NCBI RefSeq assembly: GCF_905120355.1
Contig: NZ_CAJHOB010000006.1
Coordinates: 1 to 64,000 of the forward strand
Reading direction: 5' to 3'
Source of the DNA: Azonexus hydrophilus
Lineage (GTDB): Bacteria; Pseudomonadota; Gammaproteobacteria; Burkholderiales; Rhodocyclaceae
Length of the DNA: 64,000 bases
A program made the position numbers and the translations under genes. This document shows positions 36,960 to 44,637 of the stretch, piece after piece. The notes beneath the pieces were generated by a model that had not been told where the DNA came from, made no database searches, and worked only from the letters and a program-made list of their open reading frames with translations. The stretch's first letter is position 1. The number at the start of each line of letters is the position of its first letter.

Positions 36960-36993
36960 AAAAACGACGCCCCCGGTGAGAGTCCAGGGGCGT
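36960..36993 (-). terminator. exbD intrinsic terminator
   Basis: On the minus strand a 10-bp stem with one G-T pair (36993-36984 with 36976-36967) encloses a 7-base loop and is followed by C, G and five T. It closes the hemP-tonB-exbB-exbD operon 18 bases after exbD. Confidence 0.8.
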
Positions 36994-37011
36994 GTGGTGC
37001 TGCGGTACGGC

Positions 37012-37431
37012 TTACTCGTGTGTCGGCTGGGTGACGAAACCGATCTTGCTCAGGCCGGCGCGGCGGGCGGCGCTCATGGTTTCGGCGACACTTTCATAGC
37101 GGCTGTCACGGTCGGCTTTCAGGTGCAACTCGACATTGCTGTCCTGGGCGACGGCATCGCGGAAGCGGGCTTCGAGCTGCTGGCTGTCGACCGGTTCGCT
37201 GCCGACGAAGACACGGTTGTCAGCCGTGATGGCGACCTGCAGGACCATCGGCTTTTCCGGCGTCGGTGTACTCGATGCGCGCGGCAGATCGACCTTGACC
37301 GAGTGCGTCATCAGCGGCGCAGTGATCATGAAGATGATGAGCAGCACCAGCATGACGTCGATCAACGGGATCATGTTGATTTCTGCGGTCGGCATCTGGC
37401 TGCCGGTGTTGTTGAAGCTGCCGATGGCCAT
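37012..37431 (-). CDS. exbD: biopolymer transport protein ExbD
   Basis: A 139-residue ExbD. One N-terminal membrane helix (INMIPLIDVMLVLLIIFMITAP) contains the conserved Asp needed for proton use. A periplasmic domain follows (VQLTITADNRVF-like VLQVAITADNRVFVG). With ExbB it powers TonB. The start MAIGSFNN at 37431 lies one base from the exbB stop. Longer readings upstream fall in exbB codons and are rejected. Confidence 0.93.
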   Translation of the reverse strand: MAIGSFNNTGSQMPTAEINMIPLIDVMLVLLIIFMITAPLMTHSVKVDLPRASSTPTPEKPMVLQVAITADNRVFVGSEPVDSQQLEARFRDAVAQDSNVELHLKADRDSRYESVAETMSAARRAGLSKIGFVTQPTHE

Positions 37432-37432
37432 G

Positions 37433-38179
37433 TCAGGCGGCTCCTTGCGCGGCGCGGGCACGCAGCGGGTGGATCTGGGCGCTGGTGGCGAGCAGTGGCT
37501 TGCCGACGGTGAAGAAGGCGTGCAGGTCGTGGGCAAAGGCGTCGAGATCGGCCAGGATCAGGCGGTTGGCGCGCGTAAATGTGTTGTAGGCGAACACGGC
37601 CGGCAGAGCGACGGCCAGGCCGGCGGCCGTCATGATCAGCGCTTCACCGACCGGGCCGGCGATTTTTTCCAGCGCCGCCTGGCCGCTCATGCCAATGGCG
37701 ATCAGGGCGTGATAAATCCCCCACACCGTACCGAACAGGCCGACAAACGGTGCCGTAGCGGCGGTGGTGGCGAGAAAGGTGAGACCACTTTCCATGCCGG
37801 CCTGGGTGGTGGCGAGTTGCTGGCGCAGGGCGCGTTCCATCTGTTCGGACGGGTCGAACTGCGACACCAGGCGGCCGCTCACTGCTTCACAGTCGCAGTT
37901 ACAGCAGTTGGCCTGATTGGCCAGCTGTGCATAAGGGCTGTCTTCGCCGGCAGCGCGCAGCTGGTCGATGCCTTCGGTCACGCTCTTGGCCGCCCAGAAC
38001 GACGCCACGGCTTTGGAGGCTTTGCGCAGTCGCCACCAGTCGAGCGATTTGGCAAGAATCAGGTACCAGCTGATCACGGACATGAGGACGATGAGGATGG
38101 CGATGGCGTGGGAAACGTTGTCTCCCTGCGCCCATAGGTGGGCAAGGCCGAAGACGTTGCCAGTGGCGGTTTCCTGCAT
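37433..38179 (-). CDS. exbB: biopolymer transport protein ExbB with Cys cluster
   Basis: A 248-residue MotA/TolQ/ExbB proton-channel protein with three hydrophobic segments. LTFLATTAATAPFVGLFGTVWGIYHAL and EALIMTAAGLAVALPAVFAYN are the signature helices. Residues 92-97 read CCNCDC, four cysteines in six residues, in the cytoplasmic loop after the first helix. I know of no such cluster in model ExbB proteins. It lies between tonB and exbD with gaps of a few bases. Confidence 0.93.
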   Translation of the reverse strand: MQETATGNVFGLAHLWAQGDNVSHAIAILIVLMSVISWYLILAKSLDWWRLRKASKAVASFWAAKSVTEGIDQLRAAGEDSPYAQLANQANCCNCDCEAVSGRLVSQFDPSEQMERALRQQLATTQAGMESGLTFLATTAATAPFVGLFGTVWGIYHALIAIGMSGQAALEKIAGPVGEALIMTAAGLAVALPAVFAYNTFTRANRLILADLDAFAHDLHAFFTVGKPLLATSAQIHPLRARAAQGAA

Positions 38180-38182
38180 GGT

Positions 38183-38830
38183 TTACTGCTCCAGTTTGAA
38201 GATGATGGGGACAAGCACCCAGCTGGACACGGCGGTGTCGCCCTGCTTGGCGGGGATGAATTTCCAGTTGCGCACTGTTCTTTGTGCCGATTCATCCAGG
38301 CGCGTGCTACCGGAAGAGGTGTGAATCTGGACTTCGGAGGCGCTGCCTTGAGGGGTGACCGCAACGCGTAGCACCACCTTGCCTTCCTCGCCCATGCGGC
38401 GGGCCAGAGGGGGGTAGGGCGGCGGCGGGTTGCGCAGGTAATCGGCGTCGAACCGCGCCTGGGTGACGGCAGGCGGTGCGGGCGGCGGTGGTGGAGTTTC
38501 GATGACGGGCGGTGCAACCGGAGCGTGCTCGGCGGGCGCCGTGCTCTGGGTGGTTTCCAGTACCGGCGCCGGCATTTCCTTGGGTTGCGGGCGGGGGCGG
38601 GGCTGCGGTTTGACCGGGGTGGGGGCGGCTACCGGCAGGGGTTTGGCTTCCGGTGGGGCTTCGATTTCAGGCGCGGGCAGCAAATCGACGATCAGGGGCA
38701 TTTCCATGATCTGCGGCGCGATGGTTTTGGCTGCCAAGACGAGTAGCAGAACGCCGACATGCACGGCAATGACGATGCCAAGCAGGCCGCTGCGCTGGAA
38801 CGTGGATTTCTGGGAGAGGGCGTAGCTCAT
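38183..38830 (-). CDS. tonB: TonB energy transducer
   Basis: A 215-residue TonB: N-terminal membrane anchor (GLLGIVIAVHVGVLLLVLAA), a Pro-rich spacer with PKPQPRPRPQPKE-like repeats that spans the periplasm, and a C-terminal domain (YPPLARRMGEEGKVVLRVAVTPQG to RTVRNWKFIPAK). It passes proton-motive energy to the outer-membrane receptors, three of which are encoded within 20 kb. I start at MSYALSQ (38830); the 14-codon extension upstream is not conserved. No clear ribosome-binding site is seen. Confidence 0.92.
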   Translation of the reverse strand: MSYALSQKSTFQRSGLLGIVIAVHVGVLLLVLAAKTIAPQIMEMPLIVDLLPAPEIEAPPEAKPLPVAAPTPVKPQPRPRPQPKEMPAPVLETTQSTAPAEHAPVAPPVIETPPPPPAPPAVTQARFDADYLRNPPPPYPPLARRMGEEGKVVLRVAVTPQGSASEVQIHTSSGSTRLDESAQRTVRNWKFIPAKQGDTAVSSWVLVPIIFKLEQ

Positions 38831-38953
38831 GGGCGGGAGGGGAAGATTTTCGCACGGAGCTGAAAAGGCCACTGGCTTGCTGGCATATCGGCGGGCTGGC
38901 TGTGGGAAAAGTCTTGCAACGGAGAGAAAAAACTGTGCGGCAAGGATGAAGGC

Positions 38954-39127
38954 TTACTTGGTCAGGATGAGCTTGTTTTCGCGCGTGACGCGTAACAGGT
39001 AGCGCTGGCCGGCATGCTGGATTTCAACGGAACTGGCGCCTTTCAGTAATTCGGCGCTATTCATCTGTGGTGCCGGCGCTGGTGCAGGCTGCGGCGACTG
39101 GAGCGGGGGTTGGGCGGTACTGTGCAT
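38954..39127 (-). CDS. hemP: hemin uptake protein HemP
   Basis: A 57-residue HemP. After a Pro/Gln-rich start, the conserved core reads LLKGASSVEIQHAGQRYLLR, then VTRENKLILTK at the C-terminus. HemP proteins are found at the head of heme or iron uptake operons in proteobacteria; in Burkholderia the homologue acts in gene activation for heme uptake. Here it is the first gene before tonB-exbB-exbD. The start at 39127 lies about 26 bases after the predicted transcription start. Confidence 0.9.
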   Translation of the reverse strand: MHSTAQPPLQSPQPAPAPAPQMNSAELLKGASSVEIQHAGQRYLLRVTRENKLILTK

Positions 39128-39159
39128 GATTGAAGTGGGTCCGCAGAGTGGCGTGAGTT

Positions 39160-39182
39160 TATATAAATAAGAACCATTGTCA
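39160..39182 (-). promoter_or_regulatory. hemP promoter -10 and Fur-like box
   Basis: On the minus strand, TGACAATGGTTCTTA (39182-39168) matches the 7-1-7 Fur consensus at 10 of 14 fixed positions. TATATA (39165-39160) is the -10, with start expected near 39153. Fur bound here would cover the space between -35 and -10. Confidence 0.6.
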
Positions 39183-39187
39183 ATAAC

Positions 39188-39201
39188 TTGATCTAGATCA
39201 A
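39188..39201 (-). promoter_or_regulatory. FNR/DNR-type box upstream of hemP-tonB-exbBD
   Basis: TTGATCTAGATCAA is a perfect TTGATNNNNATCAA site inside an 18-bp perfect palindrome (39186-39203). Its centre at 39194.5 is 41.5 bases upstream of the start predicted from the TATATA -10, the class II position where FNR-family proteins activate. Confidence 0.78.
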
Positions 39202-39264
39202 GTTGGCGTGGGCCGTGGTTTTTCGTTAGAACATGCTGGCATGCGCTCCAGTACGGCACGCTTT

Positions 39265-39468
39265 TCAAGCGGCGCAAGCATGGCGCATTCCCGAAAGATC
39301 GAGACGCTGGCTGGCGCGCTCGCACAGCAGGCGGGTCTGGGGATCAATTTCCTGTTCGCACAGATGGTCGAGCAGGCGAGCTGCATGCAGGGCCGAATGG
39401 CGGCAGCCGGTTTCTGCGTGAATCAACACCTGGCTGAGGACGGCAGCCCATAATTCCGGGTTCGGCAT
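39265..39468 (-). CDS. small protein of unknown function, Fur-controlled
   Basis: A 67-residue protein starting MPNPELWAAVLSQVLIHAE. It looks helical and soluble, with four Cys/His-rich spots (TGCRHSALHAARLLDHLCEQ, LLCERASQRL). An AGGAGG ribosome-binding site lies six bases before the ATG at 39468, which overrules the in-frame codons upstream. I do not recognise the family. It follows the 24-residue peptide gene by ten bases and would be read from the same Fur-controlled promoter; the FNR-like box of hemP lies after it. Confidence 0.65.
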   Translation of the reverse strand: MPNPELWAAVLSQVLIHAETGCRHSALHAARLLDHLCEQEIDPQTRLLCERASQRLDLSGMRHACAA

Positions 39469-39478
39469 GACCATCCTC

Positions 39479-39553
39479 CTACGCGGCAATGCTGGCAACA
39501 GCCAGCCAGAGGAGTAGGGCAGCGAGACTGGTATGGAGTAACAAACTCTGCAT
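39479..39553 (-). CDS. 24-residue predicted membrane peptide
   Basis: A very short gene: MQSLLLHTSLAALLLWLAVASIAA is a single hydrophobic helix of 24 residues followed by TAG. AAGGAGG lies four bases before the ATG, one of the best ribosome-binding sites in the window. A near-consensus sigma70 promoter and a Fur-like box lie directly upstream. These signs together argue for a real small membrane protein. It may bind another membrane component of iron uptake, but nothing in the sequence shows which. Confidence 0.6.
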   Translation of the reverse strand: MQSLLLHTSLAALLLWLAVASIAA

Positions 39554-39570
39554 GATGCCTCCTTGGTTGT

Positions 39571-39613
39571 TGAGAATGGCTCTCATTGTAGAGGTCTTGT
39601 GTTGTTTTGTAAA
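39571..39613 (-). promoter_or_regulatory. sigma70 promoter with Fur box for the small-protein operon
   Basis: On the minus strand TTTACA (39613-39608) and TACAAT (39590-39585) are 17 bases apart, five of six matches each. Start is expected near 39578. The Fur-like palindrome TGAGAATGGCTCTCA (39571-39585; 10 of 14 fixed positions) covers the end of the -10 and the start site. Confidence 0.7.
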
Positions 39614-39631
39614 CAAGAATTGTTCTTGTTT
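39611..39631. terminator. AT-rich inverted repeat after fbpC
   Basis: A perfect 9-bp inverted repeat (39611-39619 with 39623-39631) with a 3-base loop lies 13 bases after the fbpC stop. The stem is AT-rich and lacks a clean U-run, so it is a weak terminator at best. It overlaps the -35 of the next promoter, so it could also be an operator. Confidence 0.35.
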
Positions 39632-39644
39632 GTTTTGTTCGTAT

Positions 39645-40688
39645 TTATTCGTGCGGAAAGATGATGGAGTGCTGTGGGGCCAGCCGGATGCCGATGGTGG
39701 CTCCAGGCGGATAGTCCTGGTTTGCCGGCAGAAGTGCCGGAATTTCGCAGCCGTCGGGCAGGCGCAGGGTGTACAGGATGTCGGCGCCACGGAAGGCCCG
39801 CTGGCGGATCGTGCACTGCAGTGGGCTGAGCGGGTCGGCATGAATGTCATCCGGGCGCAGCAACAGATCGACGTGGGTGCCGGCCGGGGCTGCGACCGGG
39901 GCGGCCGGGCTGACCGTGCCGAAGCTGCAGCACAGGTGGCCGGCGGCGCCGACTATGGCGGGTAGCAGCGTGCCACCGCCGATGAAGCCGGCGACAAAAC
40001 GGTTGGCAGGTTGCCGGTACAGTTGTGCCGGCGTATCCCATTGCCGGATGCGGCCGTTCTGCATGACCCCGATGTCGTCGGCGAGCGCAAAGGCTTCGTG
40101 CTGGTCGTGTGTGACCAGCAGCGCCGTCGAGCCTTCCCGCTTGAGGATGTCGCGTACTTCGAGCGAGAGTCGCTCGCGCATATCCACATCGAGATTGGAA
40201 AAAGGTTCGTCGAGCAGCACCAGTTCGGGCCGGGGCGCCAGGGCGCGGGCCAGTGCCACGCGCTGTTGCTGGCCACCGGAAAGCTGATGGGGAAACTTGT
40301 CTCCCTGGCCGGTCAGACCGATGGTGGCGAGCAACTCGTCCACTCGCCGGGCGTTGGCGGCGTGTTGGCGGCGGTCGAGGCCGAAGGCGATGTTGCGTGC
40401 CACGCTCAGATGAGGAAACAACGCGTAGTCCTGGAAAACCATGCCGATACGGCGTTTTTCCGGTGCCAGGGAAAAACCGGGCGCAGCCACGCGTTCGCCG
40501 TGCAGACGGATTTCGCCGCTGACAATGTCTTCAAAGCCGGCGATGCAGCGCAGCAGGCTCGTTTTGCCGCAGCCGGAAGGGCCGAGCAGACAGGCGATGC
40601 GTCCGGCGGCGAGCTGGAAGCCAACACCATCGACCGCGATGTGCTTGCCATAGCGCTGGACGACGCCACTAAGTTCGAGTCGGTTCAT
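39645..40688 (-). CDS. fbpC: Fe(III) ABC transporter ATP-binding protein FbpC
   Basis: A 347-residue ATPase. It has Walker A GPSGCGKTS (residues 36-44), Q-loop FQDYALFPHL, signature LSGGQQQR, Walker B LVLLDEP and switch VTHDQHEA, followed by a C-terminal TOBE-like domain (residues 240-347). This long form with the TOBE region is typical of FbpC/PotA-type importers, and the divergent partner is an FbpB-type permease. No gene for the iron-binding protein FbpA is present nearby. The predicted transcript starts at or next to the ATG. Confidence 0.88.
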   Translation of the reverse strand: MNRLELSGVVQRYGKHIAVDGVGFQLAAGRIACLLGPSGCGKTSLLRCIAGFEDIVSGEIRLHGERVAAPGFSLAPEKRRIGMVFQDYALFPHLSVARNIAFGLDRRQHAANARRVDELLATIGLTGQGDKFPHQLSGGQQQRVALARALAPRPELVLLDEPFSNLDVDMRERLSLEVRDILKREGSTALLVTHDQHEAFALADDIGVMQNGRIRQWDTPAQLYRQPANRFVAGFIGGGTLLPAIVGAAGHLCCSFGTVSPAAPVAAPAGTHVDLLLRPDDIHADPLSPLQCTIRQRAFRGADILYTLRLPDGCEIPALLPANQDYPPGATIGIRLAPQHSIIFPHE

Positions 40689-40694
40689 GGGGCG

Positions 40695-40724
40695 ATTATA
40701 ATTCGCGATTGAATACGATTCTCA
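40695..40724. promoter_or_regulatory. shared divergent fbpC/fbpB promoter with Fur box
   Basis: ATTATAAT (40695-40702) reads as TATAAT on both strands and can be the -10 for both genes. The plus-strand start would be near 40709 and the minus-strand start near 40688. TGAATACGATTCTCA (40710-40724) matches the Fur consensus at 10 of 14 fixed positions and ends three bases before the fbpB ATG. Confidence 0.6.
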
Positions 40725-40727
40725 ATC

Positions 40728-42404
40728 ATGCGCACAATTACTCTTTTGCAAAAGCTCCGCGGATTCCGCCCGTCGCCTCTGCTGCTTGGCGGACTGTGCA
40801 TCGCCTTCCTGGTGGCGCTGCCGGTGGTCGGTATCGGTGCCAACCTGTTCCAGGGGGGCACCAGCGCCACCCTTGAGCATCTGGCGGCGACGGTGTTGCC
40901 GGCGTATGTGCTCAATTCCCTGGCGCTGTGTCTCGGGGTGGGGCTGGGTGTGGCCTTGATCGGGGTGACAACGGCGTGGCTGACTGCGCTGCACGATTTT
41001 CCCGGGCGGCGAGTGTTCGAGTGGGCGCTGTTGTTGCCGATGGCGGTTCCGGCCTATGTCATGGCGTACATGTATACCGATCTGCTGACCTTTGCCGGAC
41101 CGGTGCAGAGTGCGCTGCGCGAAGCGTTTGGCTGGCGTTACGGCGACTACTGGTTTCCCGACGTACGCACCTTGCCCGGTGCGGTGCTGATGTTCGTGTT
41201 CGTGCTTTATCCCTACGTTTACCTGCTGGTGCGTACGGCCTTTCTTGAGCGCGCCGGACGGGCGATGGAAGCGGCACGCAGTCTTGGTCAGGGACCGTGG
41301 CGGGCTTTTTTCAGTGTTTCCCTGCCGCTCGCCCGCCCCGCCATTGCTGCGGGTGTGGCGTTGGCGTTGATGGAGACGCTGGCCGATTTCGGGACGGTGG
41401 CCTATTTTGCGGTCGATACCTTCACCACCGGCATCTACCGCGCCTGGTTCTCGCTCGGCGACCGGGTGGCAGCGGCACAACTGGCGGCGCTGCTGCTGGC
41501 GGTGGTCCTGCTGCTGCTGGCGGGCGAACGTCTGTCACGTGGGCGGGCGCGTTACCACGACAGTGCCGGCGGCAAGCATGCGGTACAGCGCCGGCCTTTG
41601 CGCGGCTGGGCTGCCTTGGCAGCGGTGCTGGCCTGTGCGCTGCCACTGCTGTTTGGCTTTTTGCTGCCGGCCGCCTGTCTGCTCGATATGGCGATCAACG
41701 ATGGCGATGCGCAATTTGGCTGGCGTTTCCTGACACTGGCGCGCAACAGCTTTTTGCTGGCCGGGGTGACGGCAGTCATCGGTGTTCTGCTCGCCTTGCT
41801 GCTGGCCTATGGCGCGCGCTGGGCCAAGGCCGGGCTGGCGGCACGCCTGGCGACCCTGCTCAATCGCGTGGTCGGGCTGGGCTACGCCGTGCCCGGCTCG
41901 GTGATTGCGGTAGGGGTGCTGATTCCGGTGACGCGTCTCGATCTGTGGCTGGCGGGCTGGTGGGCAAGCTGGTTCGGCGCGGCGCCGGGTCTGCTGCTCA
42001 GCAGTGGCGTGGCGGCACTGGTCTATGCCTATCTGGTGCGCTTCCTGGCCAGCGCCCTGCATGCGGTGGAAGCCGGTCTGGCACGTATCACGCCGGCCAT
42101 GGACGACGCTGCACGCAGTTTGGGCATGGGGCAGGCCGGGGTATTGCGCCGGGTACATGCGCCGTTGCTGCGCGGCAGCCTGTTGACGGCGGGACTACTG
42201 GTGTTTGTGGATGTAATGAAGGAATTGCCGGCGACGCTGGTGATGCGACCGTTCGATTTCGATACGCTGGCCGTGCAGGCCTACACCCTGGCGTCAGACG
42301 AGCGGCTGGCAGAAGCTTCGACGGCATCCTTGGCCATTGTCGTGGTCGGTCTGCTGCCGCTGATCTTCCTGTCGCGCCAGATTGCCGCCGGGCGGCGCGA
42401 CTGA
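40728..42404 (+). CDS. fbpB: Fe(III) ABC transporter permease FbpB
   Basis: A 558-residue permease made of two homologous halves, each with about six membrane helices and a cytoplasmic EAA loop (EAARSLGQGPWRAFFSVSLPLARPA; DDAARSLGMGQAGVLRRVHAPLLRG). This fused form is typical of FbpB/SfuB/HitB ferric-iron importers. It is divergent from fbpC with a 39-base shared control region. A periplasmic FbpA must come from elsewhere in the genome, or another binding protein is used. Confidence 0.88.
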   Translation: MRTITLLQKLRGFRPSPLLLGGLCIAFLVALPVVGIGANLFQGGTSATLEHLAATVLPAYVLNSLALCLGVGLGVALIGVTTAWLTALHDFPGRRVFEWALLLPMAVPAYVMAYMYTDLLTFAGPVQSALREAFGWRYGDYWFPDVRTLPGAVLMFVFVLYPYVYLLVRTAFLERAGRAMEAARSLGQGPWRAFFSVSLPLARPAIAAGVALALMETLADFGTVAYFAVDTFTTGIYRAWFSLGDRVAAAQLAALLLAVVLLLLAGERLSRGRARYHDSAGGKHAVQRRPLRGWAALAAVLACALPLLFGFLLPAACLLDMAINDGDAQFGWRFLTLARNSFLLAGVTAVIGVLLALLLAYGARWAKAGLAARLATLLNRVVGLGYAVPGSVIAVGVLIPVTRLDLWLAGWWASWFGAAPGLLLSSGVAALVYAYLVRFLASALHAVEAGLARITPAMDDAARSLGMGQAGVLRRVHAPLLRGSLLTAGLLVFVDVMKELPATLVMRPFDFDTLAVQAYTLASDERLAEASTASLAIVVVGLLPLIFLSRQIAAGRRD

Positions 42405-42410
42405 GCCAGA

Positions 42411-43712
42411 TCAGGCCGGCTGTTCCTGCAGCGCCGCCGTCAGGGCGTCGATCAGCCAGGCATGGTCGGCGCAGCCGGCGCTTTCGCGCAGACTGTGCAT
42501 GGCCCACAGCGGGCTGCCGATATCGACTGCCGGTACGCCAAGACGGGCCGCCAGGATGGGGCCGATGGTGCTGCCACAGCCGAGGTCGCTGCGATGCGCG
42601 TACTGTTGACAGGGCACCTTGGCCTGGGCGCAGATGGCCATGAAACGGGCGGCACTTTCGGCATTGGTGCTGTAACGCTGGTTGGCGTTGTGCTTGATGA
42701 CGGGGCCGCCATTCATGCGGATGCGGTGGCCGGGTTCGTAGGCCTGGGGGAAATTGGGGTGCCAGGCGTGTGCCATGTCGGCACTGATGAAGAAACTGCG
42801 GCGCAGCGCGCGCTGCTGGTCTTCGGCATCCAGTGCCTGCTGCTGGGCGATGCGCGCCAGCACATCCTCGAGGAAACGGCCGCCTGCGCCGGTACCGCTT
42901 TCCGAGCCGACTTCTTCGTGATCGAACAAGGCGATCAGTGCTGTTTTCTGCGGTTGCTGGCAGGCGAGCAGGGCGCGCAGGGCGGCGTGGCAGGAGGCGA
43001 GATTGTCCAGTTGCGGCGCGGCGATGAATTCTTCATCGGCGCCCCAGAAGCAGCCTTTCTGCGTGTCGCAGACGGCAAGTTCCCAGGTCAGGATGTCGCT
43101 GGCGGCAACGCTCAGGTGTTCGGCCAGTAGCTGCCGGAAACGTTCGCTCGCCAGCAGCGCCGTGCTGAGGGCAAAAATCGGCGGCAGTTCGGTCTGCTTG
43201 TTGAATTTGAGTCCTGCTTCGTTGACCTCACGGTTCATGTGGATGGCGAGATTGGGCAGGCGCAGCAGGGGGCGATCGATGTGCAGCAGGCGCGTCTGTG
43301 GTCCCGTCGGGGTGTCCACGACGACACGCCCGGCCAGGCTGAGATCGCGGTCGGCAAAAGTGGCGAGGATGGGACCACCGTAAACTTCGACCGCCAGTCG
43401 GTCTACACCGTGCTGGCTGTCCGCCGGCTGCGGTTTGACGCGCAGTCCTGGCGAATCGGTATGGGCGCCGATCAGGGTCAGGCCCGCCGCCGGGTCGTGG
43501 CCGAGGCGAAAGGCAATCAACGCACTGCCACCGCGGCTGACGTAATAGCTGCCACCCTCCGCAAGTGTCCAGCGCTGGCTTTCGTCGAGGGCCGTGAAGC
43601 CGGCGGCGTCGAGCTCGGCACTGGCACGGCTGACGGCATGCCAGGGACTGGGGCTGGCGGCGATGAAATCGACAAGCTGTTGCGCTTCGGTACGTTGCTG
43701 CGGGCTGGGCAT
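42411..43712 (-). CDS. apeB: M18-family aminopeptidase
   Basis: A 433-residue zinc aminopeptidase. The metal ligands lie in IGAHTDSPGLRVKP, APQLDNLASC, LFDHEEVGSESGTGA and ISADMAHAWHPN, with SDLGCGSTIGP and the final DIGSPLWAMHSLRE. It removes N-terminal residues, often acidic ones, from peptides in the cytoplasm. It is convergent with fbpB, seven bases apart, and appears to be its own unit. Confidence 0.93.
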   Translation of the reverse strand: MPSPQQRTEAQQLVDFIAASPSPWHAVSRASAELDAAGFTALDESQRWTLAEGGSYYVSRGGSALIAFRLGHDPAAGLTLIGAHTDSPGLRVKPQPADSQHGVDRLAVEVYGGPILATFADRDLSLAGRVVVDTPTGPQTRLLHIDRPLLRLPNLAIHMNREVNEAGLKFNKQTELPPIFALSTALLASERFRQLLAEHLSVAASDILTWELAVCDTQKGCFWGADEEFIAAPQLDNLASCHAALRALLACQQPQKTALIALFDHEEVGSESGTGAGGRFLEDVLARIAQQQALDAEDQQRALRRSFFISADMAHAWHPNFPQAYEPGHRIRMNGGPVIKHNANQRYSTNAESAARFMAICAQAKVPCQQYAHRSDLGCGSTIGPILAARLGVPAVDIGSPLWAMHSLRESAGCADHAWLIDALTAALQEQPA

Positions 43713-43766
43713 GACGGGTGCTCTCGGAGAAGGCGGAAAGGGCGGAAATGAAGGGGTTGCCGGTGA

Positions 43767-44633
43767 TCAATCGCGGCAGAGTGAGATCAATTGATCGGCA
43801 ATCCGCCGGTCGTAGAGGGCGCTCAGGTGGCCGACGGGGGGCGTGGTGAGATTCTGCGCTTGCGGCAGGCGTTGCCCGGCGCGCGGCATGATGAAGTTGT
43901 CGAGCGGGTTTTCCAGGGCAATGACGGGGATGCTGGGCTGTTCATGCGCCAGATCTCGTAGCCAGTGCGAATCGACCTGCATCTCGCGGCTGTTCTGCCC
44001 CCAGCCGTAACGGGCCAGGTGGGTGCCGCCGTTGGGCGTGGCCAGCGTGATCAGGCGGCGGATGCCCTGGCCACCGTAGCGGGCCAGCCAGGATCGGCAG
44101 ACCAGGCCGCCCATGCTGTGGCCGACGAGAATCAGCGGCGCATTGCGACAGTGCTGGCGCAACGCCTGGATGCGCTCTTCCAGCAGCGGCACCATGCGTC
44201 CCATGCTGGCCAGCGGCGGGCCGAGGGTGACGCTGGCAACCGTCAGGCCGCCCGCTTCCAGGCGCCGGCGCAGCAGCCACCAGACGGCACGGTTACAGGT
44301 GTAGCCGTGCACCAGCAAGACGATGGGGCGGCCGGCAACGATGCGGTCCGGCGGCATCCACAGGCTGGGCAGGGGCAGGACCAGGAGTTGTGTGAATACG
44401 CTGGCGCCAGCTTCCCGCAGGATCTGGCCGAAAGTGGGGCGTGGCTCAGCGGGGCTGGCGTAGTACGCAGCAAAGAGCCAGGTGCTCAGGCTTTGCCACA
44501 CGCGCAGGGCAACCAGTCCGCCGCTGCCGGCGAGGAGGGCCTGCCCGGGTGTCAGTGCCAACAGCCAGTGGCCGAGAAGGGCATACAGGGTGAGTTCGAG
44601 CAGCAGCCAGAGCTGCAGTTGCAGGGCCGGCAT
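43767..44633 (-). CDS. alpha/beta hydrolase, lipase-like, membrane-anchored
   Basis: A 288-residue hydrolase. Two hydrophobic helices lie in the first 60 residues, likely an inner-membrane anchor. The catalytic fold has PIVLLVHGYTCNRAVWW (oxyanion region), ILVGHSMGGLVCRSWLARYG (nucleophile Ser173) and TLATPNGGTHLAR. HLSALYDRRI near the end may hold the catalytic His. This resembles bacterial triacylglycerol lipases/esterases; the substrate is unknown. The start MPALQLQ at 44633 lies four bases after the dnaQ stop. Confidence 0.82.
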   Translation of the reverse strand: MPALQLQLWLLLELTLYALLGHWLLALTPGQALLAGSGGLVALRVWQSLSTWLFAAYYASPAEPRPTFGQILREAGASVFTQLLVLPLPSLWMPPDRIVAGRPIVLLVHGYTCNRAVWWLLRRRLEAGGLTVASVTLGPPLASMGRMVPLLEERIQALRQHCRNAPLILVGHSMGGLVCRSWLARYGGQGIRRLITLATPNGGTHLARYGWGQNSREMQVDSHWLRDLAHEQPSIPVIALENPLDNFIMPRAGQRLPQAQNLTTPPVGHLSALYDRRIADQLISLCRD

Positions 44634-44637
44634 TGTT

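Noticed and set aside
43790-43800. TTGATCGGCAATCC near the lipase stop as another FNR-type box
   Set aside because: The second half-site does not match ATCAA, and it lies in coding sequence at a gene end.
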